Of a stretch of 64,000 nucleotides of DNA, positions 26,405-39,597 are shown piece after piece. Within the stretch, counting starts at the first letter, position 1; every line of letters begins with the position of its first letter. The notes beneath the pieces were generated by a model, which saw nothing but the letters and a program-made list of their open reading frames with translations, did no database searches and was not told the origin of the DNA. This DNA comes from Actinacidiphila guanduensis (GTDB lineage: Bacteria; Actinomycetota; Actinomycetes; Streptomycetales; Streptomycetaceae): positions 124,001-188,000 of the forward strand of contig NZ_FNIE01000003.1 of the NCBI RefSeq assembly GCF_900103985.1, given 5' to 3'. The position numbers and the translations under genes were made by a program.

Positions 26405-26488
26405 AGGGGTGCGGCCGGGGGGCTCGACCGGCCACCCCTGGTCGGGGCCGCCGGGTCGCCCCCCGGTCGCGCGGGCCGGCCGGCCCGC
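26405..26488 (-). other. Two intercistronic hairpins between atpD and atpC
   Basis: The first, just after atpD, is the perfect palindrome GCGGGCCGGCCGGCCCGC (26471-26488). The second pairs AGGGGT (26405-26410) plus GGCCGG (26413-26418) with CCGGCC (26428-26433) plus ACCCCT (26434-26439), with a two-base bulge. They could stabilise the upstream mRNA or attenuate transcription into atpC. Confidence 0.5.
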
Positions 26489-26501
26489 TCACCGCGTCAG
26501 G

Positions 26502-28875
<2,374 letters not shown>

Positions 28876-28879
28876 GCGA

Positions 28880-30451
28880 TCAGCCCTCGACCAGCAGCGC
28901 GCCCGAGGACGTCTCGAACTGCTTCTTGAACGCGGCCAGCGCCTCGGACAGCGCGTCGATGGTGCCGTCCTCCAGCTTGCCGGTCTCGACGATGCCGGTG
29001 AGCAGCGACTTGTGCTCGCGGTGCAGGTAGTCCAGCAGCTCGCGCTCGAAGCGGCGGATGTCCACCACCGGGACGTCGTCCAGCTTGCCGGTGGTGCCGG
29101 CCCAGATGGAGACGACCTGGTCCTCGATCGGGAAGGGCGCGTACTGGCCCTGCTTGAGCAGCTCGACCATCCGCTGGCCGCGCTCGAGCTGGGCCTTGGA
29201 GGCGGCGTCCAGGTCGGAGCCGAAGGCGGCGAACGCCTCCAGCTCGCGGAACTGGGCGAGGTCCACGCGCAGCCGGCCGGCCACGCCCTTCATGGCCTTG
29301 ATCTGGGCGGAGCCGCCGACCCGGGAGACCGAGATGCCGACGTTCAGCGCGGGCCGCTGCCCGGCGTTGAACAGGTCGGACTCCAGGAAGCACTGGCCGT
29401 CGGTGATGGAGATGACGTTGGTCGGGATGAACGCCGAGACGTCGTTCGCCTTGGTCTCCACGATCGGCAGACCGGTCATGGAGCCGGCCCCCAGGTCGTC
29501 GGAGAGCTTGGCGCAGCGCTCCAGCAGGCGGGAGTGCAGGTAGAAGACGTCACCCGGGTAGGCCTCGCGGCCCGGCGGGCGGCGCAGCAGCAGGGAGACC
29601 GCGCGGTAGGCGTCGGCCTGCTTGCTCAGGTCGTCGAAGACGATCAGGACGTGCTTGCCCTGGTACATCCAGTGCTGGCCGATGGCCGAGCCGGTGTAGG
29701 GGGCGAGGTACTTGAAGCCGGCCGGGTCGGAGGCCGGGGCGGCGACGATGGTGGTGTACTCCAGCGCGCCGGCCTCCTCCAGCGAGGCGCGCACGCCCGC
29801 GATGGTGGAGCCCTTCTGGCCGATGGCGACGTAGATGCAGCGGACCTGCTTCTTCGGGTCGCCCGAGCGCCAGTTGTCGCGCTGGTTGATGATCGTGTCG
29901 ATGGCCAGGGCGGTCTTGCCGGTCTGCCGGTCGCCGATGATCAGCTGGCGCTGGCCGCGGCCGATCGGGGTCATGGCGTCGACGGCCTTCAGGCCGGTCT
30001 GCATCGGCTCGTGCACCGACTTGCGCTGCATGACGGTGGGCGCCTGCAGTTCGAGGGCGCGGCGGCCCTCGGTGTCGATCTCGCCGAGGCCGTCGATCGG
30101 GTTGCCCAGCGGGTCGACGACCCGGCCCAGGTAGCCCTCGCCGACCGCGACGGAGAGCACCTCGCCGGTGCGCTGCACCGACTGGCCCTCCTCGATGCCG
30201 TCGAACTCGCCGAGGACGATCGCACCGATCTCGCGCTCCTCGAGGTTGAGGGCGAGGCCGAGGGTGCCGTCCTCGAACTTCAGCAACTCGTTCGCCATCG
30301 CCGAGGGCAGCCCCTCGACCTTCGCGATGCCGTCTCCGGCAACGCTGACCGTGCCGACCTCCTCGCGCGAGGCCGCGTCCGGCTGGTACGACTGGACGAA
30401 AGTCTCCAGCGCGTCCCGGATCTCCTCCGGCCGGATCGTGAGCTCCGCCAT
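28880..30451 (-). CDS. atpA: ATP synthase F1 subunit alpha
   Basis: A 523-residue regulatory nucleotide-binding subunit. ATG 30451 ([19 protein letters not shown]) is the conserved start. The non-catalytic P-loop is [15 protein letters not shown] (about residues 170-185), with the matching [15 protein letters not shown] strand and Walker [23 protein letters not shown]. The C-terminal helical domain ends [26 protein letters not shown] sequence. It follows atpH after 83 bases. Confidence 0.97.
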   Translation of the reverse strand: MAELTIRPEEIRDALETFVQSYQPDAASREEVGTVSVAGDGIAKVEGLPSAMANELLKFEDGTLGLALNLEEREIGAIVLGEFDGIEEGQSVQRTGEVLSVAVGEGYLGRVVDPLGNPIDGLGEIDTEGRRALELQAPTVMQRKSVHEPMQTGLKAVDAMTPIGRGQRQLIIGDRQTGKTALAIDTIINQRDNWRSGDPKKQVRCIYVAIGQKGSTIAGVRASLEEAGALEYTTIVAAPASDPAGFKYLAPYTGSAIGQHWMYQGKHVLIVFDDLSKQADAYRAVSLLLRRPPGREAYPGDVFYLHSRLLERCAKLSDDLGAGSMTGLPIVETKANDVSAFIPTNVISITDGQCFLESDLFNAGQRPALNVGISVSRVGGSAQIKAMKGVAGRLRVDLAQFRELEAFAAFGSDLDAASKAQLERGQRMVELLKQGQYAPFPIEDQVVSIWAGTTGKLDDVPVVDIRRFERELLDYLHREHKSLLTGIVETGKLEDGTIDALSEALAAFKKQFETSSGALLVEG

Positions 30452-30534
30452 CTGGGTTCCCTGCTCTCCTTGTTGGGCCCTGTATTCCTCACGGCCCAAC
30501 TCGGGCCGCATTCATGCTTCTTGAGTTGGTAGCC

Positions 30535-32309
<1,775 letters not shown>

Positions 32310-33116
32310 TCAGTGGCCCTCTTCGAGCGCGCCCTGGATGTAGATCGAGGCGAGCAGGGTGAAGATGTACGCCTGCAGGAACTGGATCAGCAGCTCGAAG
32401 GCGGTCATGAAGACCGCGAGGGCGAAGGAGCCGCCCGCCACCGCGGCAAGCGCGGACGGGGTGAGCAGGTACCAGCTGGCGACGCTGAACATCACGATCA
32501 GCATGTGGCCGGCGAACATGTTCGCCCACAGCCGCACCGCGAGGGTGAACGGGCGGGTGATCACGTTCTGGATGAACTCCAGCACCACGATCAGCGGGAC
32601 CAGCGGCTTGGGCAGGCCCTCGATCCAGACCAGGTTCTTGATGCCCTTGCGGAAGCCGTGGGTCTTGAACGTCAGGTACATGTACGTGATGAAGACCAGC
32701 GCGGCCAGGGCCACCGGGAACGCGAAGCGCGAGGTGGGCGGGAACTGGGCGACCGGGATGATCGACATGATGTTCATGAACCACACGAAGAAGAAGATCG
32801 ACGTGAGGAAGGGGACGTACTTGTCGCCCTTCTTGCCGATCACCTCGCGGGCGATGCTGCGGGCGACGAACGTGTAGCCGATCTCACCGACCAGCTGCAG
32901 CCGGCCCGGCACCAGCTTGGGCTTGTTGAACGCCGCCCAGAAGAACCCCACCACGATCAGCATGGCGATGATCGCGAGCAGCATCGGCTTGGTGAAGTCG
33001 AAGCTGCCGATGCTGAAGAGCGGCTTGAAGTCGAACGAGTTGAGGCCCGGAGCGGGGAATGCGCAGTCGTGCTGGATGTGGCATCCAGCTTCAGCGAGCA
33101 GCGTGTGGGCACTCAC
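32310..33116 (-). CDS. atpB: ATP synthase F0 subunit a
   Basis: A 268-residue membrane subunit that forms the proton half-channels against the c-ring. GTG 33116 (VSAHTLLAEAGCHIQHDC) has AAGGAG 6 bases upstream. Five to six hydrophobic helices are visible. The essential stator arginine is in TLAVRLWANMFAGHMLIVMF, and the C-terminal helix reads LLIQFLQAYIFTLLASIYI. It is preceded by a structured 294-base spacer after atpI. Confidence 0.96.
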   Translation of the reverse strand: MSAHTLLAEAGCHIQHDCAFPAPGLNSFDFKPLFSIGSFDFTKPMLLAIIAMLIVVGFFWAAFNKPKLVPGRLQLVGEIGYTFVARSIAREVIGKKGDKYVPFLTSIFFFVWFMNIMSIIPVAQFPPTSRFAFPVALAALVFITYMYLTFKTHGFRKGIKNLVWIEGLPKPLVPLIVVLEFIQNVITRPFTLAVRLWANMFAGHMLIVMFSVASWYLLTPSALAAVAGGSFALAVFMTAFELLIQFLQAYIFTLLASIYIQGALEEGH

Positions 33117-33410
33117 CCGTGACTCCTTCGTCGTGACGCATAAGTAACGGCAACCTTGTGTGTCAGCGCGGCTGGTGGGGCCGCTGTTCGGCACTGCGGT
33201 CGGGGCGTGGCGGCGAGGCCCGCGCGGTCCGCAAGGGGCCCGCATCGCTGCGCGGCCATCCGTCGTCCGTGCCGCGGGTGCGGTTCCGGTTCCGAATACA
33301 CCGCAGGGCGCGGGGGCATGACCCTCTGCTCAAGTGATGCAGAGGGGCCCTCACGTCCGGATGCGACTCCGGACGATATCAGACCAGCGTGAAGGGCCCT
33401 TACCCAGCCC
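33117..33410 (-). promoter_or_regulatory. Structured leader between atpI and atpB
   Basis: No gene is supported here. Reading the minus strand, outer arms at 33388-33401 and 33343-33355 (GGGCCCTTCACG against CGTGAGGGCCC) enclose an inner hairpin GTCCGGA/TCCGGAC (33355-33374). Immediately after, CCCTCTGC (33339-33346) pairs perfectly with GCAGAGGG (33322-33329) around a 9-base loop; the two structures share two to three C residues. It could be a terminator/attenuator or an mRNA stabiliser between atpI and the main operon. Confidence 0.5.
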
Positions 33411-33872
33411 TCAGGTAGCATCGCGCGACCCCGTCCCGACCGCGTCCGCCTCCTGCGTGCTGCGCGGCGGGACCGAGGGTTCGGGATCGACGTAGAACAT
33501 CCGGCTGGTCATGCTCTGCTTGATCTGCCCGCCCACCCAGGCGAGCGCGGTCACCAGCAGACTGAGGCCGAACGCGCGGCCGTTGAAGGCGCTGGTGTCC
33601 TTGAAGACGACGATGAAGACGCCGATGAGCAGGATCTGCACCGCGTAGACGAGCATCCCGGCGGACATGGCGACCTGCGGGTTGTTCTCGGTGATCCGCA
33701 TCAGCGCGTACGAGCCGCCGGCGAAGAAGACGGCCACCACGGCCAGCGCCACCAGTCCGCCGACCAGCCCGTGGGTGCCGGCCAGAACGGCGCTGACCAC
33801 GGTTGCGACGGCTCCGACCGGTCCGGCCACGAGGGCGGAGCCGCGGAGGATCCGGGCGTCGTTGGGCTGCAT
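33411..33872 (-). CDS. atpI: ATP synthase protein I (AtpI-like)
   Basis: A 153-residue protein with four hydrophobic segments: ALVAGPVGAVATVVSAVLAG, GLVALAVVAVFFAGGSYAL, MLVYAVQILLIGVFIVVF and FGLSLLVTALAWVGGQI. The last leads to IKQSMTSRMFYVDPEPSV. AtpI helps assemble the c-ring and is encoded first in the atp operon, as here. Similarity within the family is low, so the name rests on topology, length and position. The 280 bases upstream (33873-34153) include an AT-richer patch near 34000-34040 that likely holds the operon promoter. Confidence 0.85.
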   Translation of the reverse strand: MQPNDARILRGSALVAGPVGAVATVVSAVLAGTHGLVGGLVALAVVAVFFAGGSYALMRITENNPQVAMSAGMLVYAVQILLIGVFIVVFKDTSAFNGRAFGLSLLVTALAWVGGQIKQSMTSRMFYVDPEPSVPPRSTQEADAVGTGSRDAT

Positions 33873-34153
33873 GGGGCGGCTCCTCCGGCGGGAGTTGGGG
33901 CGAGCGGGTGTCGTCGGAGACGAGCGGGGGGCGGGGCGAGGGTGCGCGTCTCGCCGGAAGACCGTCGTACTCGAGGTCTTTCGGCGAGTCCCCTGCTTTC
34001 GTGAACGGTATCACAAAGTATTTGATGCGGTCTTTACCATGGAGGTGTGCTGCCTGTCACAGGTTCACGCTAGCGACACGCCGTCCCTTTTGGGGGAGTT
34101 TGAGCCGGGCGCCTGCCCGGACCTCGGACGTGGCACCCGGCTCGAACTCCCGC

Positions 34154-35473
34154 TCACATGCTCTGGCCGCTGCCCGCGGTGGGGCGTTCGGGCAGCCGGG
34201 GCCGATCGCCGATCGCCGTCGCGCCGTTGAGCGCGGGCCGCTCGGCCGGGTCGGGGTTGCGCATCTCGCGCTCGGCGGCGGCCGCGGCGGCCTTCAGCCG
34301 GCGGCGGCGCCTGCGGTAGCGCGGCGGCACCACGGACTCCGCCCAGCGCGGGGCGTGCGGCCGGAACGTGGGCAGCAGCAGCACGACCAGGCCGACGGCG
34401 CTGAGCGCCACGATCACCAGCACGATCCACAGGCTGGAGGACGTCACCGAGAACGCGACGGCGGCGAAGGCGATCAGCGCGGCCCAGAAGTACATGATCA
34501 TCACAGCCCGGCTGTGCGAGTGGCCGATCTCCAGCAGCCGGTGGTGCAGGTGGCCGCGGTCGGCGGCGAAGGGCGACTGGCCGCGCCAGGTGCGCCGCAC
34601 CACGGCCAGCACCAGGTCGGCGGCCGGGATCGCGATCATCGTCAGCGGCAGCAGCAGCGGCATGTAGACCGGCACCATGAAGTGGACCGTCTCCCGGGTG
34701 GACCCGGTGAAGTCGGTGATGGCGTCGGGGTCCACCTGGCCGGTGATGGAGATGGCACCCGAGGAGAGCACCAGGCCGATCAGCATCGAGCCGGAGTCGC
34801 CCATGAAGATCCGGGCCGGGTGGATGTTGTGCGGCAGGAAGCCCAGGCACATCCCGATCAGCACCGCGGCGAACAAGGTGGCGGGCGCGGCCTGCTCGAT
34901 GCCGTAGCCGTACCACATGCGGTAGGCGTACATGAAGAACGCGAGGGCGGCGATGCAGACCATGCCGGCGGCCAGGCCGTCCAGGCCGTCCACGAAGTTG
35001 ACCGCGTTGATGGTGATGACCACCAGGGCGACGGTGAGCAGCGTGGACTGCACGGGCGTGAGGATCACCGTGCCGATGCCCGGCACCGGGATCCACAGGA
35101 TCGCCAGGCCCTGGAAGACCATCACACCGGCGGCGATCATCTGCACACCGAGCTTGATCAGCGCGTCCACGCCCCACTTGTCGTCCAGCACGCCCAGCAG
35201 CCAGATCAGCCCCGCGCCCGACAGCAGCGCCCGCGGCTCGCTGGAGAGCTTGTAGACCGACGACAGGTTGCTCAGGTGGGCCGCCACCAGCAGGCCCGCG
35301 CACAGGCCGCCGAACATGGCGATGCCGCCGAGCCGCGGCGTCGGCTCGCGGTGCACGTCGCGCGCCCGGATCGGCGGCATGGCGCCCGCCGCGATGGCGA
35401 ACTTGCGCACCGGTCCGGTCAGCAGGTAGGTGACCGCGGCGGAGACGCACAGGGTCAGCAGATACTCGCGCAC
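34154..35473 (-). CDS. MraY/WecA-type undecaprenyl-phosphate sugar-1-phosphate transferase
   Basis: A 439-residue integral membrane enzyme that transfers a sugar phosphate (probably N-acetylglucosamine-1-P) from a UDP-sugar to undecaprenyl phosphate. GTG 35473 (VREYLLTLCVSAAVTYLL) has GGAGG upstream. About eleven hydrophobic helices are interrupted by the active-site loops DVHREPTPRLGGIAMFGG, NAVNFVDGLDGLAAG, FMGDSGSMLIG and the HLHHRLLEIGHSHS motif. The pattern is that of WecA/TagO rather than of MraY of peptidoglycan synthesis. The C-terminal 80 residues are basic and cytoplasmic. It likely starts teichoic-acid or arabinogalactan-like cell-wall polymer synthesis. Confidence 0.9.
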   Translation of the reverse strand: MREYLLTLCVSAAVTYLLTGPVRKFAIAAGAMPPIRARDVHREPTPRLGGIAMFGGLCAGLLVAAHLSNLSSVYKLSSEPRALLSGAGLIWLLGVLDDKWGVDALIKLGVQMIAAGVMVFQGLAILWIPVPGIGTVILTPVQSTLLTVALVVITINAVNFVDGLDGLAAGMVCIAALAFFMYAYRMWYGYGIEQAAPATLFAAVLIGMCLGFLPHNIHPARIFMGDSGSMLIGLVLSSGAISITGQVDPDAITDFTGSTRETVHFMVPVYMPLLLPLTMIAIPAADLVLAVVRRTWRGQSPFAADRGHLHHRLLEIGHSHSRAVMIMYFWAALIAFAAVAFSVTSSSLWIVLVIVALSAVGLVVLLLPTFRPHAPRWAESVVPPRYRRRRRRLKAAAAAAEREMRNPDPAERPALNGATAIGDRPRLPERPTAGSGQSM

Positions 35474-35805
35474 GAGCAGCCTCCGACGGTCTCGGGAGTG
35501 CGCCGGGCTCGCGCACACGTCCGGGAGATCCTCACAGCGTCACACCCTAGTGGTGGCGGAGTGGCGACGGCGAACACCGGTCAAGACTCACAGGGACCCC
35601 GCGCGGTTGCGGCACCGGGGTTGCGGGCAGGTAACAAGGTCGCCCAACGCCCGCCGCCCGCGCGGCCGTTACCGGAACTGCCCCACTGCCGACCGGTTTG
35701 CGCCCGCCGCCTCGCCCGGCATCACTCCCCCGTCCCGGGCCCGCTTCGGCCGGAATTCGCCTTCACGGTCACCGCACGCGGCCGGCCGGTGACCGTGCGC
35801 GCCCC
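35474..35805. other. Spacer between the phosphatase and transferase genes
   Basis: About 330 bases without a supported gene. It contains the hairpin at 35764-35797 and presumably the promoter of the transferase gene; I see no clear -10/-35 pair and no small gene with family features. Confidence 0.4.
35764..35797 (-). terminator. Hairpin after the tyrosine phosphatase gene
   Basis: CACGGTCACCG (35764-35774) and CGGTGACCGTG (35787-35797) form a perfect 11-bp stem with a 12-base loop, 8 bases beyond the stop codon of the minus-strand phosphatase gene. Confidence 0.65.
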
Positions 35806-36465
35806 CTACACGGTGGCCGGAATCCCGGTCAGCGCGGTCGTCACCGGGTCGAGCGCCTCGTGGATCTCCTCGCCGATGCTGCGGAAGTACGACAGCGGGG
35901 CGCCGTAGGGGTCGTGCACCTCGTCGGCGTCCGGGCTCGGCGCCAGCAGCCAGCCGCGCAGCGCGGCAGCCGCCCGCACCAGGGCGCGGGCCCGCTCGGT
36001 GACGCTGCCCTCGGGCAGGGTGGCCGGGTCTATCGCCCGCACCAGGCGGGTGAACTCCTTGAGGGTGAAGGTGCGCAGGCCCGCCGCGTGGCCCATGGAG
36101 ATCACCTGGGCCCGGTGGTCGCGGGTCGCGGTGAGCACCAGGTCGGCGTCGATGACGTGGTCGTCGAGCAGTTCGCGGCCGCGGAAGCCCGCGGCGTCGG
36201 CGCCGTACTCGGCGAGCACGGCGGCCGCGTGCTGCTCCATGGGCGCGCCCTCGTGGCCCCAGGTGCCGGCGGACTCCACCGAGATGGCGTCGGCCAGGGT
36301 GCCGAGCCGCTGGGCCAGCCCGTGCCGCATCAGCCGCTCGGCCATGGGCGAGCGGCACACGTTGCCCGTGCACACGTGCAGGACGCGCAGGACGTCGCGC
36401 CCTCCCCCGGGGGGCGCGCCCTGGTGCGCGAACCCCCCTATGGCACGCCCGTCGGGCGTGGTCAA
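35806..36465 (-). CDS. Low-molecular-weight protein tyrosine phosphatase
   Basis: A 219-residue protein. The TTG at 36465 overlaps the stop of tsaC and has GGAGGAG 5 bases upstream, so I take it as a coupled start. The P-loop is HVCTGNVCRSPMAERLM (C-x5-R-S, about residues 31-47). The C-terminal general acid is D in EVHDPYGAPLSYF. Length is greater than the usual 160 residues because of an N-terminal glycine-rich extension and an inserted segment around VRAIDPATLPEGSVTERA. Such enzymes often control polysaccharide assembly, which fits the neighbouring lipid-linked transferase gene. Confidence 0.88.
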   Translation of the reverse strand: MTTPDGRAIGGFAHQGAPPGGGRDVLRVLHVCTGNVCRSPMAERLMRHGLAQRLGTLADAISVESAGTWGHEGAPMEQHAAAVLAEYGADAAGFRGRELLDDHVIDADLVLTATRDHRAQVISMGHAAGLRTFTLKEFTRLVRAIDPATLPEGSVTERARALVRAAAALRGWLLAPSPDADEVHDPYGAPLSYFRSIGEEIHEALDPVTTALTGIPATV

Positions 36466-37109
36466 CTGCGCTCCTCCAGGTCGGGTACGACCTTGCGCAG
36501 TTCGTCCGCGCTGATCGCGCCGGCCCGCAGCAGCTTGGGCACGCGGCCGGTGACGTCGACGATGGAGGAGGGCACCGCGGCGGGGGTCGGGCCGGCGTCC
36601 AGGTAGACGGCCACCGAGTCGCCCAGCATGCCCTGGGCGGCGTCGCAGTCCTGCGGCGAGGGCATGCCGGTGAGGTTGGCGCTGGAGACGGCCATCGGGC
36701 CGGTCTCGGTGAGCAGTTCGATCGCCACCGGGTGCAGCGGCATCCGGACCGCGACGGTGCCGCGGGTGTCGCCGAGGTCCCACTGCAGCGACGGCTGGTG
36801 CTTGGTGACCAGGGTGAGCGCGCCGGGCCAGAAGGCGTCGACCAGGTCCCACGCCAGCTCGGAGAAGTCGGTGACGATGCCGTGCAGGGTGTTGGGCGAG
36901 CCGACCAGCACCGGGGAGGGCATGTTGCGGCCGCGCCCCTTGGCCTCCAGCAGGTCGCCGACGGCCTCCTTGTCGAAGGCGTCGGCGCCGATGCCGTAGA
37001 CGGTGTCGGTGGGCAGGACGACGAGTTCGCCGCGCTTGACGGCGGAGGTGGCCTCGCGCAGGCCGGTGGCCCGGTCGGTCGCGTCCGCGCAGTCGTATCG
37101 CCGTGCCAT
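36462..37109 (-). CDS. tsaC: L-threonylcarbamoyladenylate synthase
   Basis: A 215-residue YrdC/Sua5-type enzyme that makes threonylcarbamoyl-AMP for the t6A37 modification of ANN-decoding tRNAs. Typical segments are GELVVLPTDTVYGIGADAF near residue 32, LEAKGRGRNMPSPVLV, the KR-rich FWPGALTLVTKHQPSL and PMAVSSANLTGMPSP. The long C-terminal Sua5 domain is absent, so this is the short form. The four-base overlap region with the phosphatase start suggests coupled translation. It lies downstream of prmC on the same strand. Confidence 0.92.
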   Translation of the reverse strand: MARRYDCADATDRATGLREATSAVKRGELVVLPTDTVYGIGADAFDKEAVGDLLEAKGRGRNMPSPVLVGSPNTLHGIVTDFSELAWDLVDAFWPGALTLVTKHQPSLQWDLGDTRGTVAVRMPLHPVAIELLTETGPMAVSSANLTGMPSPQDCDAAQGMLGDSVAVYLDAGPTPAAVPSSIVDVTGRVPKLLRAGAISADELRKVVPDLEERS

Positions 37110-37164
37110 CAGGGGACCTCCGTTGGGCTGTTGTGCTGCTGGTGCGGGTGGGGGGCGGGCCCGG

Positions 37165-38010
37165 TCACGGCATGGCCCTGCGGGCGGTGGTGAAGCGCGG
37201 GCGGTTGTTGAGGTCGGGGTGGTCGGCGGCGTCGGCCCAGCCGGCGTCCTCCTCGAAGATCCAGGGCACCTGGCCGCCCTGGGAGTCGGCGTGCTCGACC
37301 ACGACGACCCCGCCCGGGCGCAGCAGCCGGTGGGCGGCGCGGGCGATGCCCCGGATGGCGTGCAGGCCGTCCGGCCCGGAGAACAGGGCGAGTTCGGGGT
37401 CGTGGTCGCGGGCCTCGGGGGCGACGTGCTCCCACTCGGTGAGCGGGATGTAGGGCGGGTTGGAGATGACGAGGTCGACCTGCCCGTCCAGGTCGGGAAA
37501 GGCGGTGAAGGCGTCGCCGTGCCGCAGGTCCACCTTGCTGCCCGCGGTGTTCTTGCGGGCCCACTCCAGGGCCTGTTCGGACAGCTCCACGGCGTGCACC
37601 CGCGAGCGCGGCACCTCCTGGGCCAGGGCGAGCGCGATGGCGCCCGAGCCGGTGCACAGGTCGACGATGAGCGGCTCGGCCACGTCCATCGCCCGCACCG
37701 CGTCTATCGCCCAGCCGACCACCGACTCGGTCTCCGGCCGCGGCACGAACACCCCCGGCCCCACCTGGAGTTCGAGGTAGCGGAAGAAGGCGCGGCCGGT
37801 GATGTGCTGGAGCGGTTCGCGGGCCTCGCGGCGGGCCACCGCCTCCCAGTAGCGCGCGTCGAACTCGGCGTCGGGGACGGTGTGCAGCGCGCCGCGCTTG
37901 ACCCCGTGGACGAAGGCGGCCAGCTCCTCGGCGTCGAACCGCGGCGAGGGCACCCCGGCGTCGGCGAGCCGCTGGGCGGCCTGCGCGACCTCGGCGAGCA
38001 GCAGGTTCAC
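37165..38010 (-). CDS. prmC: Peptide chain release factor N(5)-glutamine methyltransferase
   Basis: A 281-residue SAM-dependent enzyme that methylates the glutamine of the GGQ motif in release factors. GTG 38010 ([16 protein letters not shown]) follows GGAGGGGAGAC. The SAM site is [16 protein letters not shown] (about residues 117-132) and the catalytic glutamine-binding motif is SNPPYIPL. The preceding helical region [16 protein letters not shown] and the [13 protein letters not shown] loop are family-specific. It is encoded 14 bases after its substrate gene prfA, a conserved pairing. Confidence 0.94.
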   Translation of the reverse strand: MNLLLAEVAQAAQRLADAGVPSPRFDAEELAAFVHGVKRGALHTVPDAEFDARYWEAVARREAREPLQHITGRAFFRYLELQVGPGVFVPRPETESVVGWAIDAVRAMDVAEPLIVDLCTGSGAIALALAQEVPRSRVHAVELSEQALEWARKNTAGSKVDLRHGDAFTAFPDLDGQVDLVISNPPYIPLTEWEHVAPEARDHDPELALFSGPDGLHAIRGIARAAHRLLRPGGVVVVEHADSQGGQVPWIFEEDAGWADAADHPDLNNRPRFTTARRAMP

Positions 38011-38024
38011 GTCTCCCCTCCCGG

Positions 38025-39104
38025 TCAGCTGCCGTCGCCGGCCGCGGCGAGCTTGGCGGCGGAGTCGGCGTCCACGCACGCCTGGATGAGCGCGTCCAGG
38101 TCGCCGTCGAGGACCTGGTCCAGGTTGTACGCCTTGAAGCCGACCCGGTGGTCGGAGATGCGGTTCTCGGGGAAGTTGTAGGTGCGGATCCGCTCGGAGC
38201 GGTCGACGGTGCGCACCTGGCTGCGGCGGGCGTCGGACGCCTCGCGCTCGGCCTCCTCCTGGGCCGCGGCCAGCAGCCGGGAGCGCAGGATGCGCATCGC
38301 CGACTCCTTGTTCTGCAGCTGGCTCTTCTCGTTCTGGCAGGAGACGACGAGGCCGGAGGGCAGGTGGGTGATGCGCACCGCGGAGTCGGTGGTGTTGACC
38401 GACTGGCCGCCGGGCCCGGAGGAGCGGTAGACGTCGATCCGCAGGTCGTTGGGGTTGATCTCGACCTCGACCTCCTCGGCCTCGGGCGTGACCAGCACGC
38501 CGGCCGCCGAGGTGTGGATGCGGCCCTGGGACTCGGTGGCCGGCACCCGCTGCACCCGATGCACCCCGCCCTCGTACTTCAGCCGGGCCCACACGCCCTG
38601 CCCCGGCTCGTGCGAGGCGCGGGCCTTCACCGCGACCTGGACGTCCTTGTAGCCGCCGAGGTCGGAGGCGTTGGCGTCGAGGATCTCGGTCTTCCAGCCG
38701 AGGCGCTCGGCGTAGCGCAGGTACATCCGCAGCAGGTCGCCGGCGAACAGCGCGGACTCCTCGCCGCCCTCGCCTGCCTTGACCTCCAGGATCACGTCCT
38801 TGTCGTCGCTGGGGTCGCGCGGCACGAGCAGCAGCCGCAGCCGCTCGGTGAGTTCCTCGCGGTCCTTCTCCAGCTCCTTGACCTCGGCGGCGAAGTCCGG
38901 GTCGTCGGCGGCCAGTTCGCGGGCGGTGTCGATGTCCTCGCCGGTCTGCCGCCAGGAGCGGTAGGCCGCGACGATGGGGGTGAGCTCGGCGTAGCGCTTG
39001 CTGAGCCTGCGTGCGCCGGCCTGGTCGGCGTGCACCGACGGGTCGGCAAGCTGCTTCTCCAGGTCGGCGTGCTCGCCGATCAGTTCCTCGACCGCCTCGA
39101 ACAT
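38025..39104 (-). CDS. prfA: Peptide chain release factor 1
   Basis: A 359-residue class I release factor for UAA and UAG. It starts [19 protein letters not shown] at ATG 39104. The stop-codon recognition motif is P-A-T in [12 protein letters not shown] and the peptidyl-hydrolysis motif is GGQ in [17 protein letters not shown]. Both domain 1 coiled helices and the C-terminal [17 protein letters not shown] are present. The gene order rpmE-prfA-prmC is as in other actinobacteria. Confidence 0.97.
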   Translation of the reverse strand: MFEAVEELIGEHADLEKQLADPSVHADQAGARRLSKRYAELTPIVAAYRSWRQTGEDIDTARELAADDPDFAAEVKELEKDREELTERLRLLLVPRDPSDDKDVILEVKAGEGGEESALFAGDLLRMYLRYAERLGWKTEILDANASDLGGYKDVQVAVKARASHEPGQGVWARLKYEGGVHRVQRVPATESQGRIHTSAAGVLVTPEAEEVEVEINPNDLRIDVYRSSGPGGQSVNTTDSAVRITHLPSGLVVSCQNEKSQLQNKESAMRILRSRLLAAAQEEAEREASDARRSQVRTVDRSERIRTYNFPENRISDHRVGFKAYNLDQVLDGDLDALIQACVDADSAAKLAAAGDGS

Positions 39105-39225
39105 CTTGGCTTCCCGAACGAGAGTAGGGCGTGCGGCCGGCGGGCGGGGCCCGGTGGCCAGGACGACAAAGCGCCGGTCCGGTCACCCTGGCGAGGGCGA
39201 CCGGAGACCGGCGCGGATGAGGTCG

Positions 39226-39450
39226 CTACTTCTTGGCGGACCCGGCGTTCTTGCCGAAGCGGGCCTCGAAGCGGGCCACGCGGCCGCCGGTGTCGAGGAT
39301 CTTCTGCTTGCCCGTGTAGAACGGGTGGCACTCGGAGCACACGTCGGCGCGGATCTGGCCGCTGCTCTCGGTGCTGCGGGTGGTGAACGAGGCACCGCAG
39401 GTGCAGGTGACCTGGGTCTCGACGTACTCGGGGTGGATGTCGCGCTTCAA
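39226..39450 (-). CDS. rpmE: 50S ribosomal protein L31 (zinc-binding form)
   Basis: A 74-residue ribosomal protein. Cys16, Cys18, Cys38 and Cys41 (TCTCG and VCSECHPF) form the zinc site, so this is the C+ type, which is replaced under zinc limitation by a C- paralogue not seen in this window. It ends [18 protein letters not shown] 39450 is the only plausible start. It lies between prfA and the LCP gene. Confidence 0.96.
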   Translation of the reverse strand: MKRDIHPEYVETQVTCTCGASFTTRSTESSGQIRADVCSECHPFYTGKQKILDTGGRVARFEARFGKNAGSAKK

Positions 39451-39597
39451 GGGTGCTCCTAGGTTCGGGAGGGCGCCGGGTCGCAGCGGCGGGTTTGCCG
39501 ATGCGTGAACCGGGGCCAGCGGACAAGTCTGCCAGCACTGCCCGCACCTTCCAAAACCGGATCGGGGCCGCGATCATTCCCGGGGCGCAGCCGCAGG

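Noticed and set aside
38025..39186. Long alternative minus-strand frame running through prfA into prmC
   Set aside because: Only its distal part (prmC, from 38010) has protein-family motifs; the part over prfA is an out-of-frame shadow.
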